In this document: positions 1-8,635 of the stretch, in pieces
How the letters are laid out: every line of letters starts with the position of its first letter
How positions within the stretch are numbered: the first letter of the stretch is position 1
NCBI RefSeq assembly: GCF_040784935.1
Contig: NZ_CP160680.1
Span: 2,636,501-2,700,500 of the forward strand
Reading direction: 5' to 3'
Length of the DNA stretch: 64,000 nucleotides
DNA from: Lewinella sp. LCG006
GTDB lineage: Bacteria > Bacteroidota > Bacteroidia > Chitinophagales > Saprospiraceae
Position numbers and translations under genes: made by a program
Notes under the pieces: generated by a model
The model's database searches: none
Told to the model about the DNA's origin: nothing
The model's input: only the letters and a program-made list of their open reading frames with translations

Positions 1-417
1 GCGGTGCTGGTGGACAATTACCCGATCAGGTAATTGCCGGTCTGGGCGTTGTTGATTGCGGGTTTTAAGGATTTTTAAATCAGGTTGCAGAACAATGGCG
101 TAGCTGTGCAGGTGGTATTCATGAGCTATTTGTACCAGTGCCTTTCTGCTTTCAGCATCAAGGTTGGTAGCATCTACGATGGTAAACAAGCCCCTTTCCA
201 GCCGTTTACGAACAATCAGAAATAAGACGGCAAAAGTTGCTTCATTGGCGTCCAACACGTCTTCGTGGTTGGCCACCATTGTGCGGCATTGGTCAGAAGA
301 AAGGACTGCTGCTGGCAGGAAGTGGGTTTTGGCAAAAGTGGATTTTCCGGCAGAGCTGGCACCAATTAACAGCGCGAGGCACTTTTGAGGGAATTGGATG
401 TTGATAGGAGTATTCAT
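1..417 (-). CDS. pnkp: Polynucleotide kinase-phosphatase Pnkp, N-terminal part (cut by window edge)
   Basis: Only the first 139 codons lie in the window; the C-terminus runs off the left edge. The visible part is a P-loop kinase domain with Walker A motif GASSAGKST at about residues 17-25, followed by LSSDQCR, a run rich in acidic residues, then FTIVDATNL and an RxxxRPDR lid-like segment. This is the pattern of the 5'-OH polynucleotide kinase module of bacterial Pnkp, which heals broken RNA ends before ligation. The ATG at 417 lies 40 nt downstream of the hen1 stop, so both are probably co-transcribed. Pnkp and Hen1 are known partners in bacterial RNA repair. The phosphatase and ligase-like modules cannot be checked here. 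Confidence 0.85.
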   Translation of the reverse strand, partial: MNTPINIQFPQKCLALLIGASSAGKSTFAKTHFLPAAVLSSDQCRTMVANHEDVLDANEATFAVLFLIVRKRLERGLFTIVDATNLDAESRKALVQIAHEYHLHSYAIVLQPDLKILKTRNQQRPDRQLPDRVIVHQHR

Positions 418-457
418 TGTTGAAAAATAAAGCTAATTGATAAAATGAAATCGTTTA

Positions 458-1867
458 CTAAACTGCTAGCCGTGAAAAAACGGCCATTTGGGAGGGTGCT
501 CCATGTACAGGGTGTTCTTCGCCCAGGTTGTGAAATTCGAAGTGATAGCCATACTGTTGAGCTGTTTGCTCCGCCCAATTGCAAAAGGTTTTTCGGTCCC
601 ATTCAAAACGGTGGTCGGCATGCCGGAAAGCTCCAGCGGGGAGGTTTGGAAAAAGGGCGTTGTACTCAACGTTTGGCGTTGTCACGATGACGAGCCCAGG
701 CTGGGCTGCACCAAATACTACCTCTTCCAAGGCGGGAAGTCGCTCCGGTTCCAGGTGTTCTATGACCTCCACCAATAAGGCGGCGTCATAATCTTTAAAA
801 CGGTCGTCTTCGTACGTAAGGGCTGCCTGAATAAGTTCTGTTCGGGGATCAGGGGTTTGTTTTTGACGGTGATCCAGGTGCAAACGTCGGGCGGCTACCT
901 GCAAAGCTTCTGCCGCAACATCGGCACCCGTCAAGCGGGTAAACGAATCCTCTTGTTGAAGCCTTTGGAGCAACTTGCCGGAGCTGCACCCCAGGTCAAG
1001 TATTGTTTTTGCTCTTTTTTCCAAAAGTATTTCCGTGACGCGCTCGTGGCGTACCTGGTGCAAGGTCAGTGGCTCTTCTTCTTCGGCGTTTGTAGCTGCT
1101 TTCTCCATTTCTTCTGATGGTGCTTGCAGTGCTTTTTGGGCAGCTTTCAGGTAGCTGCTTTTGTAGCCGAAATACCGCCGGGTAATCAAACTGCTTTCAG
1201 GGTGGCTATCTAGCCAGTCACTCGCTTTGCTCAGCAACTTGCTAAGCTCGTCTTCTTTGAAATAGTAATGCTTTTGGTTGTCAAGCACAGGAAGCAGAAT
1301 ATAAAGGTGTTGTAGGACCTGCTGGACGGTTTTTTGTGTACGCAGACGTAGATGGTAATAAGGGCTCGTGCCCCAGTCAGGAAAATTTTCGTCCAGGAGT
1401 ACTTGTTCGTAATCACACGCGTAACCCAGCGGGGCAAACAAGCGGTGAAGCAAGGCAGCATCTCCTCTTACACAGACGGCAGCAAGCTCTACCTCAATAT
1501 CCCAAGGCTGTTCAATCAGTTGAGGCGCAAATTTGCAGGTTCCATTGAGGGCACTGGAATAGACTTTAGAAATGGCAGTGGTAAAAAGCGAAGAGGTAAC
1601 GTAGCCACGATCGTTGACGTACTGGTCCAGACCAGCTTTGGTATTGGCATTGCGGCCGAAATGATCACGACGACTGTGGCGCATTTCCTGCGTGGTGTCG
1701 ATGTCTAGTAGCAGGGTAGCGGTGCAGCTTGTGGTTTTTGCCTCAGGGAAGAAGACGTGGGCCAGGCCAAAGCTGAGTTCCTTGGTTTGGTATTTGTCAG
1801 GGTGTTTTCCCAGGAGGTAGCCTAGTCGAGTAGCTTCAGGTCCTTTAACGGTAAGGTTGAGTAACAT
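458..1867 (-). CDS. hen1: 3'-terminal RNA ribose 2'-O-methyltransferase Hen1
   Basis: 469 residues, the usual length for bacterial Hen1. An N-terminal Hen1-specific domain (about 1-240) precedes a methyltransferase domain with the SAM motif ILDLGCSSGK near residue 290, the metal-binding EVIEHL motif near 367 and the HADHRFEW segment near 420 that supplies further metal and catalytic residues. In the known system Hen1 2'-O-methylates the 3' end of a cleaved RNA before Pnkp seals it, which protects the repaired site from another cut. An acidic low-complexity linker (EEMEKAATNAEEEE) separates the domains. The start ATG at 1867 faces the WYL gene across 96 nt, and pnkp follows directly downstream. 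Confidence 0.93.
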   Translation of the reverse strand: MLLNLTVKGPEATRLGYLLGKHPDKYQTKELSFGLAHVFFPEAKTTSCTATLLLDIDTTQEMRHSRRDHFGRNANTKAGLDQYVNDRGYVTSSLFTTAISKVYSSALNGTCKFAPQLIEQPWDIEVELAAVCVRGDAALLHRLFAPLGYACDYEQVLLDENFPDWGTSPYYHLRLRTQKTVQQVLQHLYILLPVLDNQKHYYFKEDELSKLLSKASDWLDSHPESSLITRRYFGYKSSYLKAAQKALQAPSEEMEKAATNAEEEEPLTLHQVRHERVTEILLEKRAKTILDLGCSSGKLLQRLQQEDSFTRLTGADVAAEALQVAARRLHLDHRQKQTPDPRTELIQAALTYEDDRFKDYDAALLVEVIEHLEPERLPALEEVVFGAAQPGLVIVTTPNVEYNALFPNLPAGAFRHADHRFEWDRKTFCNWAEQTAQQYGYHFEFHNLGEEHPVHGAPSQMAVFSRLAV

Positions 1868-1886
1868 TTTTTGACTTTATCTTTTG
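1857..1886 (+). promoter_or_regulatory. Candidate Bacteroidota promoter for the WYL gene
   Basis: TTG at 1857-1859 and TATCTTTTG at 1878-1886 resemble the Bacteroidota -33 (TTTG/TTG) and -7 (TAnnTTTG) elements, with 18 nt between them and one extra T in the -7 box. Transcription would begin near 1893, giving a leader of about 70 nt before the ATG at 1964. The call rests on consensus similarity only. Confidence 0.4.
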
Positions 1887-1908
1887 TTCTGAGGCAAAAT
1901 TGCAAGCC

Positions 1909-1933
1909 TACTACGCAGAGGTCTTGCGTAGTA
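1909..1933. promoter_or_regulatory. Perfect dyad in the hen1/WYL divergent region, candidate operator
   Basis: TACTACGCA (1909-1917) and its exact reverse complement TGCGTAGTA (1925-1933) flank a 7-nt spacer. The dyad lies between the divergent hen1 and WYL genes and just downstream of the candidate WYL promoter, where an autoregulating repressor would bind. It could also form a leader hairpin. That WYL binds here is inference. Confidence 0.45.
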
Positions 1934-1963
1934 AAAAGTTTTTTGCGATTTTTAAGAAAAAAA

Positions 1964-3001
1964 ATGGCGCTCAACCGATTAGCCCTTATTCGTTATCGTA
2001 CGATTGACAAATGCTTGCGGAACCGATCACGGCGTTGGACCTTGGATGATTTAGTGGAGGCGTGTTCGGAGATGCTCTACGAGTACGAAGGCACTGATCG
2101 GCCCGTGAGTCGCCGTACTATTCAGTACGATTTGCAGATGATGCGCTCGGATAAGCTCGGCTACGAAGCCCCCATTGTGGTAGAGCAGCGCAAGTATTAT
2201 ACGTACGCTGATCCAGATTATGGCATCCTACAAGGGCCTTTAAGTACCGCAGATTTAGAACAACTAGGGGAAGCCGTGGCGGTGCTCAAGCAATTCCAAG
2301 GGTTTGGGCACTTGCAAGAGTTGGGAGGACTGGTACAAAAGCTGGAGGACAAGGTCAGTGCCGCTGATTCACAACAGCCTATTGGTATCATGTTGGAAAG
2401 CAATGAAGGTCTGCGTGGATTGGAATACCTGGAAGAGCTATATCGCGCCGTTCGACAACAACGGGTAGTACGCCTAACCTACCAGTCCTTCAAGGCCAAG
2501 CAACCAAGTCTGGTAGTTGTTAACCCCTTGCTCTTACGGGAATTCAATAATCGTTGGTTTCTGTTGGCTACCAAAGAGCGGGAAACGCGGATTCTCAGCT
2601 TTGCGCTTGATCGTATTCAGGGGGTCACTTTTCCGGATTTGCCATTTTATCCCTTGCCTAATTTTGATCCGGAAGCCTATTACAAAAACGTAGTAGGTGT
2701 AACCGTAAACGCCCACCGGATCACTAAAATTCGCCTTTCGCTCGACGCGAAAAATGCACCCTATGTCCTCACCAAACCCTTGCATCCTTCACAAGAAATA
2801 GAAGAAGAACATGAAAACGGTAGTGTCGTCGTCAGTATTCGGGTGATCCCCAATTTTGAACTGGAACGCCTACTGCTTGGTTTCGGCCCTGGCCTGTGTG
2901 TACTCTCCCCCAAAAGGATACAGGATAGGATGAAGCTGCTCCTCAAGGCTGCCCTGGCCAGGTATGATAAGATGACGGATGCTGCGTCAAGGTTGGAATA
3001 G
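1964..3001 (+). CDS. WYL-domain transcriptional regulator
   Basis: 345 residues from the ATG at 1964; the frame stays open upstream to 1871, but MALNRLALIRYRTID is the typical family N-terminus. An N-terminal winged-helix domain (about 1-70, with SRRTIQYDLQMM as recognition region) is followed by a WYL domain (about 165-225) in which RWFLLA replaces the classic W-Y-L, then a C-terminal WCX-like extension. WYL regulators bind DNA and sense nucleic-acid or nucleotide ligands; several control defence and DNA-damage genes. Its divergent position beside hen1-pnkp, with a shared dyad, suggests that it controls RNA repair. That link is inference. Confidence 0.88.
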   Translation: MALNRLALIRYRTIDKCLRNRSRRWTLDDLVEACSEMLYEYEGTDRPVSRRTIQYDLQMMRSDKLGYEAPIVVEQRKYYTYADPDYGILQGPLSTADLEQLGEAVAVLKQFQGFGHLQELGGLVQKLEDKVSAADSQQPIGIMLESNEGLRGLEYLEELYRAVRQQRVVRLTYQSFKAKQPSLVVVNPLLLREFNNRWFLLATKERETRILSFALDRIQGVTFPDLPFYPLPNFDPEAYYKNVVGVTVNAHRITKIRLSLDAKNAPYVLTKPLHPSQEIEEEHENGSVVVSIRVIPNFELERLLLGFGPGLCVLSPKRIQDRMKLLLKAALARYDKMTDAASRLE

Positions 3002-3002
3002 T

Positions 3003-3131
3003 TTAAAGGTTGGAAAAGTGTAAGGGTTTAGGTGACTAACCATTAGCCTCCCGACGATTTATAAAGTCGGAAAGCGGAAGTATTTGAGGCTTTAACTTTT
3101 ACACCCTTACACTTTTAAACCCATCCAACCA
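3003..3131. repeat. Imperfect intergenic palindrome at a convergent junction
   Basis: The gap between the convergent WYL gene and the next minus-strand gene is almost wholly an imperfect inverted repeat. GGTTGGAAAAGTGTAAGGGT near 3008-3027 pairs with CCTTACACTT...CCAACC near 3103-3128. It shares words (AAAGTCGGAA, TTACACCCTTACACT) with the palindrome at 18781-18898. It may act as a bidirectional terminator and looks like a member of a genome-specific repeat family. Confidence 0.55.
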
Positions 3132-3138
3132 TCCCCCA

Positions 3139-4557
3139 TCACCCCATTTTATCAATTTGCTCCAATAACCATGGTCTTTCGGTAAGGGGGCTAGCTCCTT
3201 CGATTTCCTGGCGTAGGGCTACTCTTTTGTCTTTGTCAAAAGGGTTGATTCGTACCAGCTTTTGGGTGTATTTGAGCATGTTTTGAAAAACATCTTTGTG
3301 GTAGCCAATAACTTTCTTACGTTTTAAATAAGTTTTCATGCTTTCTAATAATGATTCCAGCGCATCGTACTCGTCTTCTTCGTAATAGATTTTCAAAAGC
3401 ATGGTTTTACCCATTAAGCTGATGAGAATGTCGTTGGAGTCGAAATAGATGAGGAGCTTACGAGCTTGTGAATAGTTTTGGCGCTCAAAGGCGAGGCGAG
3501 CCTCACAGTAATCGCGAAAGGACGCTTGATAATCGGTTTCTACATAGTGGGTGTATTCTTCGATCGCTTTTTCTACCCAATCGTATTCCTTGAGGCGAAT
3601 AGCAATCAAAATGGCATTGAGGTAGGTGCGTCGGGAGAGCACACCGTTTTCTAATAGGATAGCTTGTTGAAAGGTATCTTGATAGATTTCAAATGCTTCG
3701 CGCACAAAAGGAGCCGCACCTTTGTTCATCCGCTGAATACAATAATTGAGAGACATGAGGTAGATGTCGCGTAATTCTGATTCTGAAAACACCTCCGCGT
3801 GTTGCTGTAAAGTTGTTTTGAGAGAGAAATAATGTTCATCGCTGTCTTGATCCTTGCGCTGAATCAGGTAACCATAATAGTAGACGGCAATAGCAGGATA
3901 GGTTTGCAACTGGGGATCGGCTTCAACCGTAGTGATGACTTCTTCGAGAAACTTGCTCTCGTATTCGGTCTTAAAAACCTGCTGGTGCGAGAGTGCCAGA
4001 CAAGCATGTTTAAGTTTTTCCGCAATAAAGAGCGTATCGAAGGCGCTAATACTTTCTTGAAGATGGATATCCTTGGTGCGATCAATCTCAACGAGTAGGG
4101 AGGAATATTCATCGTAAAGGGCAAAAGAATGTTTGAGGCCAGTGCTGTCTAAAGATTTACTGCCGAGCCCTTGTCGTTTCATCGCGTTGTATTTATTGAG
4201 GAAAACCCGCGGCACCTTGCGTTTTCGGAGGGCTTTTAGATAGGCAACAGGATAGGCATATTCATCGCTTTCAATCTCTTTGTATGCAATAAACTGTTCC
4301 AGCTGCTTATAAAGGAAGTGTACGGTTTGTCGGAACTTAGCATCATCATAGCTTTCCTTTGGGAAGAGTTTTCGGTAAATTCGTTCTTTGAGCAAGAACT
4401 TTTCTTCATCAAGATGCTGGCCTGAGGTCAGATATTGGAACAAATCTATGACATCCTGACGTTGATTAAAGAAGGGAGACGCCAGCCATTTAGTGAATTC
4501 TCGGCATTCTTTTTTGTCGAGGGTTTTTAAAACCGGAATAATTGTAGAATTTTTCAT
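3139..4557 (-). CDS. Hypothetical helical protein, function unknown
   Basis: 472 residues from the ATG at 4557 (MKNSTIIPVLKTLDKKECREF). I do not recognise a named domain. The sequence has no signal peptide or membrane segment and is rich in Leu, Glu, Lys and Tyr, as in an all-helical protein; repeated aromatic/leucine helices in the second half resemble TPR-like arrays. The opening, with a few short helices and the phrase KWLASPFFNQRQDVIDLF, is reminiscent of hypothetical proteins I have seen in Saprospiraceae, but no function follows from that. It is a single gene, convergent with the WYL regulator and divergent from the secreted protein that follows. Confidence 0.75.
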   Translation of the reverse strand: MKNSTIIPVLKTLDKKECREFTKWLASPFFNQRQDVIDLFQYLTSGQHLDEEKFLLKERIYRKLFPKESYDDAKFRQTVHFLYKQLEQFIAYKEIESDEYAYPVAYLKALRKRKVPRVFLNKYNAMKRQGLGSKSLDSTGLKHSFALYDEYSSLLVEIDRTKDIHLQESISAFDTLFIAEKLKHACLALSHQQVFKTEYESKFLEEVITTVEADPQLQTYPAIAVYYYGYLIQRKDQDSDEHYFSLKTTLQQHAEVFSESELRDIYLMSLNYCIQRMNKGAAPFVREAFEIYQDTFQQAILLENGVLSRRTYLNAILIAIRLKEYDWVEKAIEEYTHYVETDYQASFRDYCEARLAFERQNYSQARKLLIYFDSNDILISLMGKTMLLKIYYEEDEYDALESLLESMKTYLKRKKVIGYHKDVFQNMLKYTQKLVRINPFDKDKRVALRQEIEGASPLTERPWLLEQIDKMG

Positions 4558-4747
4558 AAAAAAATGGCTAAAAATAGTCAACAATTAAATTTATAGTAAA
4601 TGACTGTTTATCAGGTTATTATTTCATTTTATGAACTGTAAAAATAAGTTTTTTTTCAACAAAACAGCTTTTTTGTCCTTGTTTTCGTTTAGTCAATGGG
4701 GCACTTTTGTAATGTCAACAGAAGCAAACGACCTAATTCAAGCGCTA

Positions 4748-7732
4748 ATGAAACGAGCAAAGGCTCATCGACTACTTAACATAGTGCAAAGCTTCACCAT
4801 AGCTTTGGTACTTGTTTTATGCGGTCAGTCGGCTTTAGCGCAAGGATGGGAAGCAACGTTTGGAGGTGATAACGAAGACTACGGTACCGCTATTCTCCAA
4901 ACGATCGACGAAGGCTATGTTGCAGTTGGCTATAGTGAGTCGTTTGGCAGCGACAATGATTTTGACATTTATTTAGTTCGCACCGATGTAGATGGTACCC
5001 CACTGTGGGAAAGAATCTACGACGAAGGTTACATCGAGCATGCTTACGATATTATTTTACTGGATGACGGAGACTTACTGATCCTAGGTGATATCAACGA
5101 AGCAGATGGTAATTTGTCAGGAACACCCAGCGAAGTGTATCTGTTGCGGGTTGATCCTTTAGGCAATGTAATATCATCTTCTCGTTTCGAGAATGACGGT
5201 TTCTTTCAAAGTGGCCGGGAAATCATTCGCACCAGTGATGGTGGTTATGCGATCATCGGAGTAAGTGCAAACCCAGCCATTGATCAGTCAGATATTTTGG
5301 TCATCAAGCTGGATGCCAATGCCGAGGAAGAGTGGCGCCGTATCTACGGTACACCCTATCCTGATGCTGGTCAAGGCATCGTGGAAATTGCTGGTGGTTA
5401 TGCTTTTGCAGCGAACGTAAAGAATGGCGGAAATTTTCCGGACAATGATGTTGCCATCTATCGCATAGATGCTGCGGGTAATCAAATCGCCGCACGTTTT
5501 TACGGAGATGGACAGGAAAATAATGAAGATGTTAATGATTTAATCAAGACCCAAGATGGTAACCTTTTACTGGTTGGTTCTTCGAATAACTTCAACAACA
5601 CTTATATTATAAAGAGTGATCTCAACGGAGATACACTTTGGACACGTGAACTTGAGGTTAGCCTCTTCGGAGAGGAATTGTACGGTGTAACAGAGTTGGA
5701 AGATGGTAGCATTGTTGCTACTGGTTATTCTGAACTCAACGAAAGTACACCAGAGATTTTGTTGCTAAAAATGTCTCCAACCGGAGATTTAATCTGGCAA
5801 CGTAATCTGAGCGAAGAATTTTCCGATTGGCGCTTTGGTGTAGATGTAGTAGAGACTATTGATCATGGCTTTATCATTGCCGGTTATAACAGTCTCAGCC
5901 AAGGTTTCATCAATGACCTGAGCATTATCAGGGTGGATGGCGAAGGCAACTACTTTACCAACTTGCTACAAGGCAAAGTATTCTGGTCGCAGGATGGTTG
6001 TAATCCTTTTGAGGATGGTGACATTCCGCTAAAGGATTGGCTGGTAGCAGTGGAGGGAGACAATGGTCGTTTCATCGGAACCACTGATGAAGATGGACAT
6101 TACAGTATCCCGGTAGACATCGGCAACTACACAGTAAGCCTGTTGCTTAAGAACGACGCCTGGAATATCTGCTCACCAGCAAGTTTTCCAGTCAATTTCA
6201 CGGCCACTTATGACTCTTTGGTTTACAATTTTCCGGTACGGAGCATTCCGGAAGCTTGTCCTGTTCTCAGTGTTGAAACAGGAGTTGGGCCCTTGCGAGC
6301 TTGTACCCAGGTAGATTACCTGGTAGAATATTGCAACGATGGTTCAGCGACAGCTACCGATGCTTACGTAGAAATCTTTCTGGACGACGAACTCACTTAC
6401 GTGACGGCCAGTGTAGATACTTCCCTGGAAACAAGCAACTCCATCATTGTACGCTTGGGCGATCTCGCTCCGCTTACTTGTGGAAGCTTTACCATCACGG
6501 TAGATGTTGCTTGCGGAGATGTTCAAGACTTACAATCAGTGATCGTAAGTACCAACATCTACCCCAACGGATACTGCGGCCCGATTGATCCCAACTGGGA
6601 TATGTCGAGCATCCAGGTGACCGGGCGCTGTGAGGATAACAATATCATCTTCACCGCAAAGAATGTAGGAACAGCTCCTACCAGTGAAAGACTTGGCTTC
6701 GTCATTGTTGAAGATCAAGTACTCTTTCTGGAAGGCCAGGATGATACCGGGGTTGATATTTTGAACCCGGGAGAAGAAATGGAAGTTCCAATAGGTGGTA
6801 TACAGCCTAATCCAATAGGTTCTACTTACCGCTTCATTGTACAGCAAGTTCAAGGCCACCCAGGCAACAATTATCCCACAGTAGTGGTCGAAGGTTGTAC
6901 CCAGGAAGGCCAAGAAGAATACACAACGGGTCAGGTGACCCAGTTTCCTGAAAACGATCAGGATCCTTATGTTGACATAAATGTGCAAGAAATTTTAAGC
7001 ACGCTCGGTACGGCGAACGTTTTAATAGGCCATCCCAAAGGCTACCAAGATTCGATCATTACGACGAACACCGATATTGAATACACCGTTTTATTCGCCA
7101 ATACCGAAAGTGATACTTTAAATCGCCTGGTGATTCGGGATACACTTCCCGAGGAATTGGATTTAGCCACTTTGGCTGTAGGACCCGCAAGTCATCCCTA
7201 TACTTTTGAAATTTACAACAGCGGCGTTCTTAAGATCACCTTCAACGATTTAAACTTGATTCCCGCAGATAGCAGCGGATCGGAGACTGATTCCAGGGGT
7301 TACGTAAAGTTTACTTTATCCCAAAAACCAAATTTACCCATTGGAACGGTTATTGAAAATCGTGCTGCTGTCTACTTTGATTACGTTGCTCCGGATATTA
7401 CCAACAGCATCCGTTATTCATTGGCTTGCGAAGACTTCCTCGTTGAAGGATGTTTAGCAGTCGAACTGACGGAACCGCCGGTAAGAGAAGGACTCAACAT
7501 ACGGGTTCAACCGAACCCCTTCCATTCATCAGCCATCATCACTATCGATGACTGTGAATGCAACCAGCTGGAGATGGTTATTCGTGATGCCGCCGGGCGC
7601 CAACTACGCCGGGAGAAATTCAGCGGAACCAGCTTCACTTTACAAAGGAACAATTTGCCAGCCGGCCTGTATTTCATAGAAATATATACCGATAAGCAGA
7701 TTCTTCAGACAGGTAAGTTACTAGTCCAGTAG
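4748..7732 (+). CDS. Secreted beta-propeller-like protein with T9SS type A sorting domain
   Basis: 994 residues. A signal peptide starts at the ATG at 4748 (MKRAKAHRLL..., hydrophobic core ALVLVLCG, cleavage after SALAQ); an in-frame ATG at 4712 is an alternative. Residues about 35-400 hold repeats of the type G-GY-I-G-(T/S)...D-(I/V)-L-(V/I)-(K/R)-x-D-x-G, as in propeller-like lipoproteins. Then follow a Cna-B-like segment (about 415-490), DUF11-like repeats with paired cysteines (about 500-650) and a domain often seen before T9SS signals (TLGTANVLIGH onward). The last ~75 residues (VQPNPF..., AGLYFIEI, GKLLVQ) are a type A sorting domain. Expected outside the cell or on its surface. Confidence 0.88.
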   Translation: MKRAKAHRLLNIVQSFTIALVLVLCGQSALAQGWEATFGGDNEDYGTAILQTIDEGYVAVGYSESFGSDNDFDIYLVRTDVDGTPLWERIYDEGYIEHAYDIILLDDGDLLILGDINEADGNLSGTPSEVYLLRVDPLGNVISSSRFENDGFFQSGREIIRTSDGGYAIIGVSANPAIDQSDILVIKLDANAEEEWRRIYGTPYPDAGQGIVEIAGGYAFAANVKNGGNFPDNDVAIYRIDAAGNQIAARFYGDGQENNEDVNDLIKTQDGNLLLVGSSNNFNNTYIIKSDLNGDTLWTRELEVSLFGEELYGVTELEDGSIVATGYSELNESTPEILLLKMSPTGDLIWQRNLSEEFSDWRFGVDVVETIDHGFIIAGYNSLSQGFINDLSIIRVDGEGNYFTNLLQGKVFWSQDGCNPFEDGDIPLKDWLVAVEGDNGRFIGTTDEDGHYSIPVDIGNYTVSLLLKNDAWNICSPASFPVNFTATYDSLVYNFPVRSIPEACPVLSVETGVGPLRACTQVDYLVEYCNDGSATATDAYVEIFLDDELTYVTASVDTSLETSNSIIVRLGDLAPLTCGSFTITVDVACGDVQDLQSVIVSTNIYPNGYCGPIDPNWDMSSIQVTGRCEDNNIIFTAKNVGTAPTSERLGFVIVEDQVLFLEGQDDTGVDILNPGEEMEVPIGGIQPNPIGSTYRFIVQQVQGHPGNNYPTVVVEGCTQEGQEEYTTGQVTQFPENDQDPYVDINVQEILSTLGTANVLIGHPKGYQDSIITTNTDIEYTVLFANTESDTLNRLVIRDTLPEELDLATLAVGPASHPYTFEIYNSGVLKITFNDLNLIPADSSGSETDSRGYVKFTLSQKPNLPIGTVIENRAAVYFDYVAPDITNSIRYSLACEDFLVEGCLAVELTEPPVREGLNIRVQPNPFHSSAIITIDDCECNQLEMVIRDAAGRQLRREKFSGTSFTLQRNNLPAGLYFIEIYTDKQILQTGKLLVQ

Positions 7733-7768
7733 CGGTCTAGTAGGCATAATCCCAAAAGTTTTTGAAAC

Positions 7769-7792
7769 GGTTCCCCGCTAAGGCGGGGAACC
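7769..7792. terminator. Perfect hairpin after the T9SS gene, probable terminator
   Basis: GGTTCCCCGC (7769-7778) and GCGGGGAACC (7783-7792) form a perfect 10-bp GC-rich stem with a TAAG loop, 36 nt after the stop codon at 7732. No T-tract follows, so it may instead work as a 3'-end-protecting or pause structure. Confidence 0.5.
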
Positions 7793-7920
7793 AACCCAAC
7801 GAGAAGGTAATTATTTAAATATAAACACCCTGTGTGACAAAGCTTTAAAGAGTACGTCTAACAGGTGTGACCAAAGATTTTTAGGTCGTCTTTTTTTCAT
7901 GAGATTATGATTTGTTGTAG

Positions 7921-7943
7921 GAGCCGCCCCATTCGGGCGGCTC
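7921..7943. repeat. GC-rich hairpin next to the GNAT remnant
   Basis: GAGCCGCCC (7921-7929) pairs perfectly with GGGCGGCTC (7935-7943) around a 5-nt loop. It lies between the end of the upstream gene and a decayed acetyltransferase fragment. It may be a second terminator or a REP-like element. Confidence 0.4.
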
Positions 7944-7969
7944 ACTTTGTTTATGGAGGACCCTTCTGT

Positions 7970-8131
7970 GGGCAAGGCGCAAGAATACTCCTCGTCGAAA
8001 CTTCAGGCTTGCCGGAGTTTGAGCGTACCCGCTCGTTTTATCACCAGGTCGGCTATACAGAAGAAGCTCGAATTCGGGATTTCTATAAGGCTGGGGAAGA
8101 TGGGGTGGTGTTTTGGAAGAAACTTAGGTAG
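7970..8131 (+). pseudogene. Remnant of a GNAT-family N-acetyltransferase (C-terminal third)
   Basis: About 50 codons read ARILLVETSGLPEFERTRSF, then YHQVGYTEEARIRDFY and a VVFWKKL end. This is the C-terminal signature of GNAT acetyltransferases, in which ET(S)-x-PE(F/Y)-x-x-(T)R-x-FY is followed by GY-x-E-x-A-R-I-x-DFY and D-x-V-(I/V)-(Y/F)-x-K. The acetyl-CoA binding motif and all upstream domains are missing, and the frame before it is unrelated sequence containing a hairpin. It is read as a 5'-deleted gene remnant. A short frame opens at 7907, but no functional acetyltransferase could be made. Confidence 0.7.
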
Positions 8132-8227
8132 TAGGAGACTAGTTGCTTCGTAAAGTTTCACTTGGTAGCTACCTGCCGGATATGCTGGTACCACAGGTGG
8201 GCTTTATGGAAGTCTTGACGTTTTCCA

Positions 8228-8584
8228 CTACCGTGTACTTTTTTCCAAATTCTCCGCTACCCGAAATGCGACGATCCGCTTGATTAAGGCATAGGGAATA
8301 GCTTGGTCAAGGGGAAACTGTACAGAGCCTTTGCCTTGCTTGTAAGCCGATAAATCTTCGGCGAAAGCTTCGTGCCCCGTAGGCGTAGCATAAAAGCCAA
8401 GGTGGTTTTTGTAGCCGGCAAAGTACACCAAGGGCTTACCGTGGGTTTTGTAGGCAGGCATCCCATACGCAATGCTTTCGACGGCATCAGGTGCAGTAGT
8501 TTTGATGAGCTGCCGGACTTGCTGTAGAATTTCTTGTGTTTCCGCTGGGAATTTTAAAATGTACTGATCTACTTTGTTGGTCAT
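8228..8584 (-). CDS. DUF1801 (YdhG-like) domain protein
   Basis: 118 residues, a single DUF1801 domain. Landmarks are the helix FPAETQEILQQVRQLI, then DAVESIAYGMPAYK, the strand pair KPLVYFAGYKNHLGFY and the C-terminal LIKRIVAFRVAEN helix. The fold is related to the frataxin-like YdhG family, for which an iron-chaperone role has been proposed in one Bacillus member. The biochemical role of most members is unknown. It is monocistronic, lies 51 nt from the potassium-channel gene on the same strand, and is full length. Confidence 0.85.
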   Translation of the reverse strand: MTNKVDQYILKFPAETQEILQQVRQLIKTTAPDAVESIAYGMPAYKTHGKPLVYFAGYKNHLGFYATPTGHEAFAEDLSAYKQGKGSVQFPLDQAIPYALIKRIVAFRVAENLEKSTR

Positions 8585-8635
8585 GGTGGCGTATTTTTTA
8601 GGTGAACACTACTTTTATGCGAAAGGTAAATCCAA

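Noticed and set aside
458-690. Plus-strand frames over the hen1 3' end
   Set aside because: Fully antisense to the methyltransferase domain of Hen1 and without similarity to any family.
4631-4747. Longer N-terminus for the T9SS protein from 4631
   Set aside because: The extra residues (Phe/Lys-rich) precede a complete signal peptide beginning at 4748; a start at 4712 remains possible but adds nothing.
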